A stretch of DNA of 46,204 bases. Origin: an uncultured Bacteroidota bacterium (GTDB taxonomy: Bacteria > Bacteroidota > Bacteroidia > AKYH767-A > OLB10). The stretch is from contig CAIRUC010000082.1 in the NCBI GenBank assembly GCA_903881665.1, positions 1 through 46,204 of the forward strand, written 5' to 3'. Below are positions 10,122 to 19,371 of the stretch, piece by piece; the first letter of the stretch is position 1; each line of letters opens with the position of its first letter. The notes under the pieces were generated by a model, which saw nothing but the letters and a program-made list of their open reading frames with translations, was not told the DNA's origin and did not search any database. Both the position numbers and the translations under genes were made by a program.

Positions 10122-10149
10122 CAAAAAAAGCGGCCATTACTGACCGCTT
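10122..10149 (-). terminator. Terminator of rpoD
   Basis: On the minus strand AAGCGG (plus 10144-10149) pairs with CCGCTT (plus 10128-10133), followed by a run of T residues (plus A-run 10123-10129). It lies 22 nt beyond the rpoD stop. Confidence 0.85.
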
Positions 10150-10170
10150 AACTAACCAACTTGAGACCTA

Positions 10171-11034
10171 TTACAAATAGGACTTCAACAATTTATTCCT
10201 TGAGTTGTGCTTTAATCTTCTTAGCGCAGCCTCTTTGATTTGACGAACACGCTCACGCGTTAAATTCATCTGCATTCCAATTTCATCAAGCGACATACTA
10301 TGACGGGCACCGATTCCGAAAAACATTTTAATGACATCTGCTTCACGATTCGACAAAGTACGTAACGAACGATTAATATCTTCGGTTAGTGATTCATCCA
10401 ACAATCCAGAATCAGTCATTGGCAAATCATTACTAGATAATACGTCGAGTAATGTGTTATTATCTTCATTATTATCGAATGGTGCATCCATTGAAACAGG
10501 ACGTGAACTCACCCTTAAAACATCACTCACCTGATCGCGGGTTAACTCCACAACTTCTGAAATCTCCTCTGGACTAGGTTCCCGCTGATAATTTTGCTCC
10601 AACTTCGAAAGCGCTTTTCTTACTTTATTAATAGCCCCGATCTGATTCAAGGGAAGACGAACTAATCTAGATTGCTCGGCAATAGCTTGTAAAATACTCT
10701 GTCGAATCCACCATACGGCATAGGATATGAATTTAAATCCTTTTGTTTCATCGAAACGCTGGGCAGCTTTTATTAATCCTAAGTTTCCTTCATTAATCAA
10801 ATCAGGTAAACTTAAACCCTGGTTTTGATATTGTTTGGCAACAGAAACCACAAATCGAAGATTCGCACGTGTTAATCTGTCAAGTGCCAATTCATCACCA
10901 TTTCGTATTTTTTGAGCTAATTCTACTTCCTGTTGAGGAGTTACCATTGCTTCTTTGCCAATATCCTGTAGGTATTTTTCAAGACTGGCACTTTCCCGAT
11001 TGGTAATGGATTGTGTAATTTTTAATTGTCTCAT
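10171..11034 (-). CDS. rpoD: RNA polymerase primary sigma factor RpoD (Bacteroidota type)
   Basis: The housekeeping sigma factor, directing RNA polymerase to the -33/-7 promoters found throughout this window. At 287 aa it has the short form typical of Bacteroidota, without region 1.1 or the non-conserved insert of proteobacterial RpoD. Region 1.2 ([19 protein letters not shown]) is followed by region 2 with [17 protein letters not shown], the core-binding [18 protein letters not shown], and the -10-recognition segment around [14 protein letters not shown] (about residues 100-115). Region 3 follows, and the region 4 helix-turn-helix at about 245-275 ([19 protein letters not shown]). It is a single-gene unit with its own terminator. 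The 363-bp upstream spacer is longer than most in this window. Confidence 0.97.
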   Translation of the reverse strand: MRQLKITQSITNRESASLEKYLQDIGKEAMVTPQQEVELAQKIRNGDELALDRLTRANLRFVVSVAKQYQNQGLSLPDLINEGNLGLIKAAQRFDETKGFKFISYAVWWIRQSILQAIAEQSRLVRLPLNQIGAINKVRKALSKLEQNYQREPSPEEISEVVELTRDQVSDVLRVSSRPVSMDAPFDNNEDNNTLLDVLSSNDLPMTDSGLLDESLTEDINRSLRTLSNREADVIKMFFGIGARHSMSLDEIGMQMNLTRERVRQIKEAALRRLKHNSRNKLLKSYL

Positions 11035-11397
11035 TTTATTTTGTTTTGCGGTGTATCAAAATTGCATTATACTGAATATGAGTATTTTAATTTAAATGGA
11101 AGGTTAAAACGAAAAACAACGATTGCTAAACTCATGTAGCATTTACTTTCTGTTAGTCTAATCCACATTTGAAAAGTTTCAAAAACAATCTTTAATTTAA
11201 TCAACGAACTAGAACCACTAAACGATTAACTAAGAATCTTATTTTATTGAAATCATCAAGGTAATTAAAAAATCCATATAAATCACGCCGAAACAACAAG
11301 AAATGTATGTTTCGAAATAGGATTTGATGAAAAATGCTCAATAATACTCTACTATTTACGTTCTGTTATTCCATTAAAAGCAATAAATTCGTGCCTG
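11035..11397. other. Divergent intergenic region between rpoD and the TonB-receptor operon
   Basis: A 363-bp AT-rich spacer between two divergent units. No ORF or structured RNA is evident. On the rpoD side I find no exact TAnnTTTG; the nearest is CAATTTTG about 20 nt before the rpoD start. On the other side TAAATTCG lies 6 nt before the ATG at 11398. Its length leaves room for further regulation of rpoD that cannot be resolved by eye. Confidence 0.5.
11384..11391 (+). promoter_or_regulatory. Near-consensus -7 element at the start of the 11398 operon
   Basis: TAAATTCG differs from TAnnTTTG at one position and ends 6 nt before the ATG at 11398, a spacing like the leaderless candidates elsewhere in the window. 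Weaker than those because of the mismatch. Confidence 0.35.
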
Positions 11398-12063
11398 ATG
11401 AAAAGACGTACTATAATTTTAAGTTTTACTTTATTACTATTCACTGCTTCGCACTTAATTGCACAGCAAATTGATGGTAAGAAAAGAGACCTTATTCAAT
11501 TTAGCGGTGTTGTTGTAAGTAATGATTCACTTCAACCTATTCCTTATACCAATGTATTGATTCATTCTTCAGGCCGGGGTACCTTAACGGATTTTTATGG
11601 GTTTTTCTCATTTGTTGCCAACGAAGGAGACACGATTGATTTCAGATATATCGGATATAAGTCAGCCAGATTTATTATTCCGGATTCATTAAAAGAAGAC
11701 AGGTATTCATTAATTCAGGTTTTAAATCGTGACACTGTGCTTTTAAAAGAGGCCATCGTATATCCTTGGCCATCGAAAGAAGAATTCAAGCGCGCCTTTA
11801 TTGGACTAAAGTTACCCGACGACGATATGAAGCGCGCGCTCCGCAACCTAGAATTAGCGGAAGTAAAAGCAATTCAAGATCAGGTACCCTACGACGGATC
11901 GATAAATTTCAAGTTTCAGATGCAGCAACAACAAAGTAAACTATACAGTGCCGGACAATATCCAGTAAACAACCTGTTTAATCCAATTGCCTGGGCGGCC
12001 TTCATCAAAGCATGGAAAGATGGAGCATTAAAAAAGAAAGAAGAGACCAAGATTGAGCACTAA
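11398..12063 (+). CDS. Secreted CarboxypepD_reg-like domain protein
   Basis: A 221-aa exported protein with a signal peptide (MKRRTIILSFTLLLFTASHL, then IAQ). Residues 35-110 form a carboxypeptidase-regulatory-like beta-sandwich: FSGVVVSNDSLQPIPYTNV, then GRGTLTDFYGFFSF and YIGYKSARF. This is the same fold found at the N-terminus of SusC-like TonB receptors. The C-terminal half is charged and Gln-rich and ends in a lysine-rich tail. It lies 6 nt upstream of a TonB-dependent receptor gene, so they are presumably one transcript and work at the outer membrane. Many Bacteroidota carry such stand-alone domain proteins with unknown precise function. Confidence 0.8.
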   Translation: MKRRTIILSFTLLLFTASHLIAQQIDGKKRDLIQFSGVVVSNDSLQPIPYTNVLIHSSGRGTLTDFYGFFSFVANEGDTIDFRYIGYKSARFIIPDSLKEDRYSLIQVLNRDTVLLKEAIVYPWPSKEEFKRAFIGLKLPDDDMKRALRNLELAEVKAIQDQVPYDGSINFKFQMQQQQSKLYSAGQYPVNNLFNPIAWAAFIKAWKDGALKKKEETKIEH

Positions 12064-12069
12064 TCAACT

Positions 12070-14592
12070 ATGAAGTTATTCAAAAGAATTTCCCTTCTTC
12101 TAATACTATTATCGGCAACGAATATAGTTTTTGCACAAGACGGACTCATTAAAGGAGTTGTTCGCGATTCAGTGGGCAAGCCTTTAGAAGCAGTTAATAT
12201 TTCATTCATCAATGAAAACGGAGGAACAACTTCGGATATTCGTGGGCGTTATGAACTTCGCATCACACCGTATAAAGACGTTACTGTTGTATTTAGTTTT
12301 GTTGGATTTTCAACTCAAAAAATCAACATTAAGCTTACACCTGGAGAAACAAAAGAAATTAATATATCACTTCAATCTTCAATCCGCACATTCGGCACCA
12401 TTAATATTTCGGGCGAGAAAACAAGAGATCTGCTAACCACACCCATACAACCTAAAACACTTGAGTTAATGCCCTCAGCAAGTGGCAACTTCGAAAGTGC
12501 ATTAAAAACATTTCCTGGCGTTGTATCAAACAATGAACTTTCATCCACCTATTCGGTACGCGGAGGATCATTTGACGAAAACCTTGTTTATGTAAACGAT
12601 ATTGAAATATATCGTCCATTTTTAACTCGCACCGGACAGCAAGAAGGGTTAAGTTTCGTTAATCAAGATCTTATATCTAACATCAATTTTAGTTCTGGAG
12701 GATTCAGTGCTATTTACGGCGACAAACTTTCATCGGTACTCGACATCGAATATCGCAAACCCGATCAATTTGGAGGCACTGCATATGTTAGTTTTCTAGG
12801 TGCAGGATTTCATCTTGAAGGGCAATCGAAAAATGAGAAATTTAGTTGGCTCACTGGTTTTCGCCAAAAATCAAATCAGTTTTTATTAAAGAACCTAGAT
12901 ACAAAAGGCGAATACAAACCAGTATTTACCGATTTGCAAGCGCTATTAAACTACAATTTCACCAATCGCACCTCTCTCTCTTTTCTAGGAAACTATTCTA
13001 GAAACCGATATAATGTAGTACCATCAACGCGTGAAACTGAATTCGGAAACATTAACGAAGCGCTGAAATTCACTGTTTATTTCGACGGACAAGAAGTGGA
13101 TGCCTATAATACCTCCCAAGGAGCAATTACATTAAGTCATCGAGTAAATGATCAATTAAACTTAAAGCTAATTGGCTCGGCATTTTACTCGAAAGAACAA
13201 GAATTCTTTGATGTATTAGGCGAATATTTTATTGATGAGCTAGACAAAGATCTTGGTTCAAGTAATTTCGGAGGAGTAGCCTACAACAAAGGAGTGGGCG
13301 CATTCCTCGACCATGCGCGTAATGAACTAGAAGCAACAGTTGCTTCCATTGAGCACAAAGGTTCATACACCACTGCTCACTTAAATCTAAAGTGGGGAAT
13401 TCATTATCAGCACGAAAATATTCACGATCAAATTGACGAATGGCAATACCGCGACTCTGCTGATTTTTCTATTCCTCACAATATTGACAATCCCAATCAT
13501 CCGGTTGATCTCACTCAACAAATAGTTCTGAACAATGTAGTAAAAAACAAAATCGCATTAAACTCCAATCGAATGAATGGCTTTATTCAGAACAGTTGGA
13601 ATTTAGATACAGGATTAGTAATTGTGAGTGGAGTAAGAGCAACGTATTGGGACTTAAACAACGATTTAAATATTAGTCCGAGAGTAGCCATTGAATACAA
13701 ACCAAAAAACCATAAGCATATCAAGTTTAGAGCAGCAACGGGAATGTATTATCAACCTCCATTCTATCGCGAACTGCGCGACCTTGAAGGACAAATCCAT
13801 ACCGATGTAAAAGCGCAACGATCGATTCACTTTATTGTTGGTAGCGATTACCAATTCTTAGCATGGGGAAGAGAGTTTAAATTAACTACTGAAGCCTATT
13901 ATAAGAAAATGGACAATTTGATTCCGTATAAACTCGACAATACAAGAATTCGATATTTGGCAAAGAATAATGCAAGCGGATACGCCACAGGAATCGACTT
14001 TAGAGTAAACGGAGAATTTGTAAGTGGAATTGAAAGCTGGGCTTCTTTATCGATTTTAAAGACAGCTGAAAACCTGAAAGATGATGGGTATTATAAGTAC
14101 TACAACAATGAAGGCGATCAAATTATTCAGGGATACACCTACAACAACATAGCGGTTGACAGTACCTTTATTGAACCGGGAAACATTCCTCGCCCAACCG
14201 ACCAACATGTTACTTTGAGTTTATTCTTCCAAGATTATTTACCGAAATCACCATCGGTAAAAATGCATATGACATTAGTATTTGGCACAGGGCTACCATT
14301 TGGACCTCCAGGAAACGATCGCTATAAAGATATCTTACGATCACCCACTTATCGTCGTGTCGATATCGGCTTCTCTAAAATTCTGATCGACGAAGATCAA
14401 CGAAACACGAGTCGACTAGCCATTGTAGATAAACTCAAATCACTAATAATAAGTTTAGAAGTATTTAATTTACTGCAAGTAAGCAATACTGTTTCATACT
14501 CATGGATTACAGATGTTACAGGGCGCCAATATGGAGTACCCAATTATCTCACATCGCGCTTATTGAATTTGAAAATGCAGGCTAAATTTTAA
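12070..14592 (+). CDS. TonB-dependent outer-membrane receptor with N-terminal CarboxypepD_reg-like domain
   Basis: An 840-aa outer-membrane receptor. The signal peptide ends near NIVFAQ. Residues 24-105 form the carboxypeptidase-regulatory-like extension (GVVRDSVGKPLEAVNI, FVGFSTQKI). The plug follows at about 125-240, with the landmark STYSVRGGSFDENLVYVN and an IYGDKLSSVLDIEYR segment. The rest is a 22-strand-type barrel with repeated aromatic beta strands, ending LLNLKMQAKF with a terminal Phe as expected for BAM-assembled barrels. It imports a substrate using TonB-ExbBD energy. No SusD partner is present next to it, so a Sus-type glycan system is not supported; the substrate is unknown. 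The product of the gene 6 nt upstream shares the extension fold. Confidence 0.9.
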   Translation: MKLFKRISLLLILLSATNIVFAQDGLIKGVVRDSVGKPLEAVNISFINENGGTTSDIRGRYELRITPYKDVTVVFSFVGFSTQKINIKLTPGETKEINISLQSSIRTFGTINISGEKTRDLLTTPIQPKTLELMPSASGNFESALKTFPGVVSNNELSSTYSVRGGSFDENLVYVNDIEIYRPFLTRTGQQEGLSFVNQDLISNINFSSGGFSAIYGDKLSSVLDIEYRKPDQFGGTAYVSFLGAGFHLEGQSKNEKFSWLTGFRQKSNQFLLKNLDTKGEYKPVFTDLQALLNYNFTNRTSLSFLGNYSRNRYNVVPSTRETEFGNINEALKFTVYFDGQEVDAYNTSQGAITLSHRVNDQLNLKLIGSAFYSKEQEFFDVLGEYFIDELDKDLGSSNFGGVAYNKGVGAFLDHARNELEATVASIEHKGSYTTAHLNLKWGIHYQHENIHDQIDEWQYRDSADFSIPHNIDNPNHPVDLTQQIVLNNVVKNKIALNSNRMNGFIQNSWNLDTGLVIVSGVRATYWDLNNDLNISPRVAIEYKPKNHKHIKFRAATGMYYQPPFYRELRDLEGQIHTDVKAQRSIHFIVGSDYQFLAWGREFKLTTEAYYKKMDNLIPYKLDNTRIRYLAKNNASGYATGIDFRVNGEFVSGIESWASLSILKTAENLKDDGYYKYYNNEGDQIIQGYTYNNIAVDSTFIEPGNIPRPTDQHVTLSLFFQDYLPKSPSVKMHMTLVFGTGLPFGPPGNDRYKDILRSPTYRRVDIGFSKILIDEDQRNTSRLAIVDKLKSLIISLEVFNLLQVSNTVSYSWITDVTGRQYGVPNYLTSRLLNLKMQAKF

Positions 14593-14601
14593 TCTGTAAT
14601 T

Positions 14602-14940
14602 ATGTCGAATAAAAGCAAAGGCAAATCCGGAGTTGTGTATTCAACAAACCCCACTTTTAAATATGAAGAAACAACTTCTACTAAAAGTACGTTGCCCTCT
14701 CAGCAACAGCAGTTAAAAGTTTGGCTCGAACGCAAAGGCGGAGGGAAAACGGTAACAGCGGTAAGAGGATTTGTAGGAAAAGAAGATGATTTAGACGAAC
14801 TTGCGCGAATGCTAAAAAGCAAATGTGGTGTTGGAGGCACATCCAAAGACAACGAAATATTAATACAAGGTGACCATCGCGAAAAAGTAATATTACTACT
14901 TACAAATGCCGGCTATAAAGCTAAAAAAGCAGGCGGGTAA
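14602..14940 (+). CDS. eIF1/SUI1-family translation factor (YciH-like)
   Basis: A 112-aa cytoplasmic protein. The N-terminal 40 residues are polar and low-complexity (SNKSKGKSGVVYSTNP, then Gln/Ser/Thr-rich). The SUI1 domain spans about 38-108: LKVWLERKGGGKTVTAVRGF, then DDLDELARMLKSKCGVGGTS and EILIQGDHREKVILLL. This is the bacterial YciH family, related to eukaryotic eIF1, thought to act on initiation fidelity. It follows the TonB receptor by 9 nt and is probably on the same transcript. Its stop codon is directly adjacent to that of bshA on the opposite strand. Confidence 0.9.
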   Translation: MSNKSKGKSGVVYSTNPTFKYEETTSTKSTLPSQQQQLKVWLERKGGGKTVTAVRGFVGKEDDLDELARMLKSKCGVGGTSKDNEILIQGDHREKVILLLTNAGYKAKKAGG

Positions 14941-16080
14941 TTACTTACTTGAAAGTGTTTTTTCGATAATACGTTGGTAGTATCGCTCATACATTGGCAT
15001 AATCTGATGAATATCGAATTCTTTAGCGCGAGCCAATGCAGCCACACGAAATTTAGCAAGCACTGCATCATCATTAAGAATGAATAATGCATTTTTCGCC
15101 ATCTCCTTCACATCTCCTACTTTACTCATAAATCCGGTTACACCGTTTATATTTAACTCTGGCATTCCTCCACTATCGGATGAAATAACAGGAACTTGAC
15201 AAGCCATTGCTTCAAGCGCAGCTAATCCAAAACTTTCTGTTTCAGAAGGCATAACAAATAAATCGGAAATCGATAAAATTTCTTCCACCATTTCTTGCTT
15301 TCCTAAAAAACGGACTTCATCCTCCATCCCTTTCTCGCGACATAATTCTTCGATTTTGTGACGATCAGGACCATCTCCAATCATCAATAATTTAGCAGGA
15401 ATTTCTTTCCTCACCAAATCAAAAACCTCAACAACATCCTGCACACGCTTTACTTTTCTAAAGTTCGAAGTATGTACAATTAATTTCTCACCATTCGGAG
15501 TAATTGCTTTTCTGAAATGATCTTTTGGTTTTTTAGAGAAGCGTTTTAAATCGATAAAATTGGGTATTACTTCAACATCTTTAGTGATCTTGAAATTTTT
15601 ATACGTATCATTTTTTAAACTATCAGAAACAGCAGTAACTCCATCCGAATGATTAATCGCAAATGTTACTACCGGCTCGTAACTCGAATCGCGGCCAACA
15701 AGAGTAATATCTGTACCATGCAACGTAGTTACAATTGGCAATTGAATTCCGTGTGATAACAAAATCTGCTTCGCCATATAAGCTACAGAAGCATGTGGAA
15801 TGGCGTAATGTACGTGAAGTATATCTAACTTCTCATGCAAAGCCACATCCACCAACTTACTTGTTAGAGCTGATTCATAGGGCACATAATCGAATAAGGA
15901 ATATTGAGCAGCGGTTACCTCATGATAGGAAATATTTTCAGAAAAACTATCGAGGCGAACAGGCTGACTATACGTAATAAAATGAATGCGATGACCTTTC
16001 TCGGCTAACGCTTTTCCAAGCTCTGTAGCCACCACACCACTACCCCCGAAGGTAGGATAACAAACAATTCCAATTTTCAT
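14941..16080 (-). CDS. bshA: N-acetyl-alpha-D-glucosaminyl L-malate synthase BshA
   Basis: A family 4 glycosyltransferase of 379 aa, the first enzyme of bacillithiol synthesis, joining UDP-GlcNAc and L-malate. The N-terminus MKIGIVCYPTFGGSGVVATE is diagnostic for BshA, with the glycine-rich UDP-sugar loop at residues 12-15. H-V-H-Y-A-I-P-H and TTLHGTDITLVG follow in the N-terminal Rossmann domain. The C-terminal domain carries the ExxxxxxxE-type motif (SETESFGLAALEAMA), as expected of GT4 retaining enzymes. bshB and bshC are not in the window. It stands alone behind a well-formed promoter and converges on the upstream operon with no intergenic space. Confidence 0.95.
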   Translation of the reverse strand: MKIGIVCYPTFGGSGVVATELGKALAEKGHRIHFITYSQPVRLDSFSENISYHEVTAAQYSLFDYVPYESALTSKLVDVALHEKLDILHVHYAIPHASVAYMAKQILLSHGIQLPIVTTLHGTDITLVGRDSSYEPVVTFAINHSDGVTAVSDSLKNDTYKNFKITKDVEVIPNFIDLKRFSKKPKDHFRKAITPNGEKLIVHTSNFRKVKRVQDVVEVFDLVRKEIPAKLLMIGDGPDRHKIEELCREKGMEDEVRFLGKQEMVEEILSISDLFVMPSETESFGLAALEAMACQVPVISSDSGGMPELNINGVTGFMSKVGDVKEMAKNALFILNDDAVLAKFRVAALARAKEFDIHQIMPMYERYYQRIIEKTLSSK

Positions 16081-16096
16081 GATTATTAGATTACAA

Positions 16097-16128
16097 CAAA
16101 GTTAATGTTTATTGGTAGGCGATTGCAA
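16097..16128 (-). promoter_or_regulatory. Promoter of bshA
   Basis: Minus-strand TAACTTTG (plus 16097-16104) is an exact -7 element, preceded by TTG (plus 16126-16128) with a 21-nt spacer. The transcript would start about 10 nt before the bshA ATG. This is the best-formed -33/-7 pair in the window. Confidence 0.65.
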
Positions 16129-16280
16129 TGTGATTTCATTTTTGACAAAAGCCAAAAACCTCCATTTACCCAACCTCAAAAACAACAAACGTCTGAAAAC
16201 GAGATATTTTAATATTAAACAGCTTCTCAAAATCGTCATTTGTCACATGCATTAATTAAACACAACAATACAATTTACAA

Positions 16281-19247
16281 TTATTTAATATTCAGCGCCT
16301 CATAAAGCAATTGCATGAGGTCGGTTCTTATATTTAGCTTTGCTAGCTTATTATTGGCAGCAGAAGGATAAACTCGATTCGATAAAAATACGAAGATAAT
16401 ATTGTGTTCTGGATCGGCCCATGCACAAGTACCTGTAAAACCGGTATGTCCGAAGGCACGAGGTGAAGCACTTTTCGCTGTTGGACCATTCTTTGACGAA
16501 TCGGGCTCTGGCTTATCGAAAATAAATCCACGTCTGTTTTCTGTCCCCGGGAATGCCTGACTAGTAAACTTCAATATAGTTTCTTTTTTCAAGAACCGTT
16601 TTCCACCATACATTCCTCCATCCAATAACATTTTCATGATAGCAGCTAGTGATTGAGCGTTTGTAAAAACACCTGCATGACCTGCCACCCCACCCATCAT
16701 TGCAGCAGCAGGGTCATGAACATAACCTTGCACCAAACATTTCCTAAATACAGTATCCATTTCTGTAGGAACAATGATCGATTTATCAAAACGTTTCAAA
16801 GGCTGAAAACCTGTTTGCCAAAGGCCCATCGGCTTATAAAAATTATCATTCACAAATTCATCAATTGGGGTACTAGTAATTCGCTCTATGATATGTTGTA
16901 AAATAATTAAATCGAGATCTGAATACACGTATTTACCAGGAGGGTTAACATCAGATTCAATGATTGTTTTCCAAATCGTGTCTTTATAATCATCTTTCAT
17001 AAAAAGGCTATCGGTAATTTGAACTGTATAGCCGGTTTCGAGCGATGTTCTATATATATCAGGATTCCATCCGCTAGAATCAATAGTGCTTTTATAAAAA
17101 GGAATCCATGCCATTAAACCAGCTTGATGTGCCAACAATTGATCGATAGTAATATCCTTTTTATTAGAATGACGAAACTCAGGAAGGTACTTTGAAACCT
17201 TGGCAGAGGGGTCGAGTTTATGTTTTTCGAAAAGCAACATGGCTACCAATGCCGACGAAGCCATTTTAGTTACAGAAGCTATATCATATAAGTCATTATT
17301 AGTAACGGCTCTGGTGCTATCATAAGTAAAATATCCGTATGACTTATTATAAATCACTTTATTATTCACTGCATACAACAATTGACAACCGGGCATTACA
17401 GAATCTCGAATCGCTTTATTAATAATTGAATCGGATTTTATAAAATAAGATGATTCAATGCCCAAATCTTCAGGCAATGTATACTTCAACAAATTTACGG
17501 AAGTCGAATTGATTCCCGATCCTGCTGGAATATCTTCACCAATCGTTACTGGTAATTTACCAGTAAAAGAAGAAACACCAAATATTTTTTGCGCGGTAAT
17601 CCACTGCGGAAAATAGGTATCTTCATAACATTGAACCAATACATCTTGATGGTCGAGATCTTTCAATTTACCTAACACATACGCATTACCGAAAACACAA
17701 AGCACCGATTTTTTCCAATGTGCGATTCGAGCAGCTGTATTTATTGTAGTTTCAGTTAGCCCAAAATTTCTTGAAGCATTTGTACTTGTATTATGAATAC
17801 TTACAATTACCCTATCATATTCGTCTAGTCGGCTCAATACACTATCCACCATCGATTGAGATGCATCTTTTGGCAATGCATAACAATCTACTTTACCATA
17901 AATATTTAGTGTACGTTGAAAATTATTATTTACGCTATCGTTCAATACCAATGAAGCCATACAATCACGGTAATAAGGACTAAGCGGAAGTACGTTACTT
18001 TTATTTTTCAAAAGTGTTATAGAAGATTCATACAATGTATAATCGAGCCACATTGAACTATCCTGATTTAATTCTTTGTAAATATTTTCAGTTTTAATGG
18101 GCGCATAATGATCTAACCCTGCCCAACATTTAGCTGCCAATATTTTTTTCACTCTTCTATCTACTTCTGATTGTTCTATTTCACAATTTTGAAGTGCAAA
18201 ATGCAATCGCTCAATTGCTTTTGGAATATTTTCAGAATACAGCAACACGTCATTCCCAGCTTGAAAAGCCAACAATTCAAGATCACCTGGAGGATAGTAT
18301 TCAGTAACGCCTTTCATGTTTAACGCATCTGTAAAAATCAATCCATTAAAACCCTCTTCTTTTTGCAAAAGATTAGTTACAATTTCGGGCGACAATGTAC
18401 CGGCGCGCTTAGGAGTGGTATCCAAGGATGGGATAAAAAGATGCGCCACCATGACCGATGCTACACCATTATTAAACAATTTACGAAAGGGAACCAATTC
18501 CATCGTATCGAGTTCTGTACGATCGGCATTAACAACGGGCAATGACAAATGCGAATCTGCATCTGTATTTCCGTGACCAGGGAAGTGCTTAGCGCAAGCC
18601 AACACACCTCGGTCTTGAAGGCCCTTCATGTATTGATAACCAAATTCGGTTACCTTATTTTTATTCTCACCAAAAGAACGGCTATTGATAATTGGATTAG
18701 CTGCATTATTATTTATATCGACGGCAGGCGCGAAATTGATTTGAATTCCCATTCGTTTGCACTGCTCTGCAATATCATTACCCATTCTATAAATCGCATC
18801 GGAATCTCCACCAGCGGCCAACGTCATCTGACGAGGAAAGCGAACTGTACTATCGAGACGCATATTCAATCCCCATTCACCATCAATGCCAATCATTAGT
18901 GGAATGCTAGAATGTTGTTGGTAGAGGTTGGTAAGTACTGCTTGTTTATAAGGAGAACCTTTAAAAAAAATGATTCCGCCAAGCTTAAAAGAATCAATTA
19001 ACGAAAGCACTTGATAAACATGTGCTGAATCTTTATTAGAGAATGCGTCTATCATAAACAATTGCCCTAATCGTTCCTCATAGCTCATCGTAGCCAAAAT
19101 GGAATCAGCCCAATGGATTGAAGTATTGTTTAGGTAAACGGGAACAGATTTGCTTGTTTGTGCATTAGCAGGTTGCAAACCCATAACAAAAACAGCAAAA
19201 ACTAATACAATTGCTTTAATACAATTACTGAAAGAAAATGATATCAT
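16281..19247 (-). CDS. Glycoside hydrolase family 3 (NagZ-like) fused to class C beta-lactamase-type serine hydrolase
   Basis: A 988-aa exported two-enzyme fusion. The frame extends to a TTG at 19256, but the ATG at 19247 is preferred as it opens the signal peptide ending near QPANAQ. The N-terminal half is GH3 of the NagZ type: KHFPGHGNTDADSH at residues 220-233 supplies the Asp-His acid/base pair, and FTDALNMKGV the nucleophile Asp (about 307). A GH3 C-terminal-like domain follows. From about residue 600 there is a beta-lactamase/penicillin-binding fold with SVTK (near 655), YSD and HTG (near 932). Family knowledge suggests beta-N-acetylhexosaminidase activity on peptidoglycan or glycans plus a peptidase or esterase. 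Signal peptide places it in the periplasm, unlike cytoplasmic NagZ. Own promoter. Confidence 0.9.
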   Translation of the reverse strand: MISFSFSNCIKAIVLVFAVFVMGLQPANAQTSKSVPVYLNNTSIHWADSILATMSYEERLGQLFMIDAFSNKDSAHVYQVLSLIDSFKLGGIIFFKGSPYKQAVLTNLYQQHSSIPLMIGIDGEWGLNMRLDSTVRFPRQMTLAAGGDSDAIYRMGNDIAEQCKRMGIQINFAPAVDINNNAANPIINSRSFGENKNKVTEFGYQYMKGLQDRGVLACAKHFPGHGNTDADSHLSLPVVNADRTELDTMELVPFRKLFNNGVASVMVAHLFIPSLDTTPKRAGTLSPEIVTNLLQKEEGFNGLIFTDALNMKGVTEYYPPGDLELLAFQAGNDVLLYSENIPKAIERLHFALQNCEIEQSEVDRRVKKILAAKCWAGLDHYAPIKTENIYKELNQDSSMWLDYTLYESSITLLKNKSNVLPLSPYYRDCMASLVLNDSVNNNFQRTLNIYGKVDCYALPKDASQSMVDSVLSRLDEYDRVIVSIHNTSTNASRNFGLTETTINTAARIAHWKKSVLCVFGNAYVLGKLKDLDHQDVLVQCYEDTYFPQWITAQKIFGVSSFTGKLPVTIGEDIPAGSGINSTSVNLLKYTLPEDLGIESSYFIKSDSIINKAIRDSVMPGCQLLYAVNNKVIYNKSYGYFTYDSTRAVTNNDLYDIASVTKMASSALVAMLLFEKHKLDPSAKVSKYLPEFRHSNKKDITIDQLLAHQAGLMAWIPFYKSTIDSSGWNPDIYRTSLETGYTVQITDSLFMKDDYKDTIWKTIIESDVNPPGKYVYSDLDLIILQHIIERITSTPIDEFVNDNFYKPMGLWQTGFQPLKRFDKSIIVPTEMDTVFRKCLVQGYVHDPAAAMMGGVAGHAGVFTNAQSLAAIMKMLLDGGMYGGKRFLKKETILKFTSQAFPGTENRRGFIFDKPEPDSSKNGPTAKSASPRAFGHTGFTGTCAWADPEHNIIFVFLSNRVYPSAANNKLAKLNIRTDLMQLLYEALNIK

Positions 19248-19263
19248 GATATGCAATACTACG

Positions 19264-19271
19264 CAAAACTA
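19264..19271 (-). promoter_or_regulatory. -7 element of the GH3-serine hydrolase gene
   Basis: Minus-strand TAGTTTTG matches TAnnTTTG exactly and ends 16 nt before the chosen ATG at 19247. It places the transcript start close to the alternative TTG at 19256, which favours the ATG as start. Confidence 0.5.
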
Positions 19272-19320
19272 GGGGTTGATATTGTAAATAGTTGGGAAGT
19301 AATTCACAAAAACTAGTGAA

Positions 19321-19347
19321 TTAAAAAGCCGAACAAAAGTCCGGCTT
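19321..19347 (-). terminator. Terminator of the NYN-domain gene
   Basis: A 9-bp stem (plus AAGCCGAAC 19326-19334 and GTCCGGCTT 19339-19347, with one G-T pair) and a 4-nt loop, followed on the minus strand by TTT and AT-rich sequence. It lies 25 nt past the stop of the gene ending at 19372. Confidence 0.85.
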
Positions 19348-19371
19348 CTTGATATATAGTAGATTGAATCA

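Noticed and set aside
19248..19256. TTG start adding three residues to the GH3 fusion protein
   Set aside because: An ATG with a standard signal peptide follows three codons later, and the -7 element places the transcript start close to the TTG.
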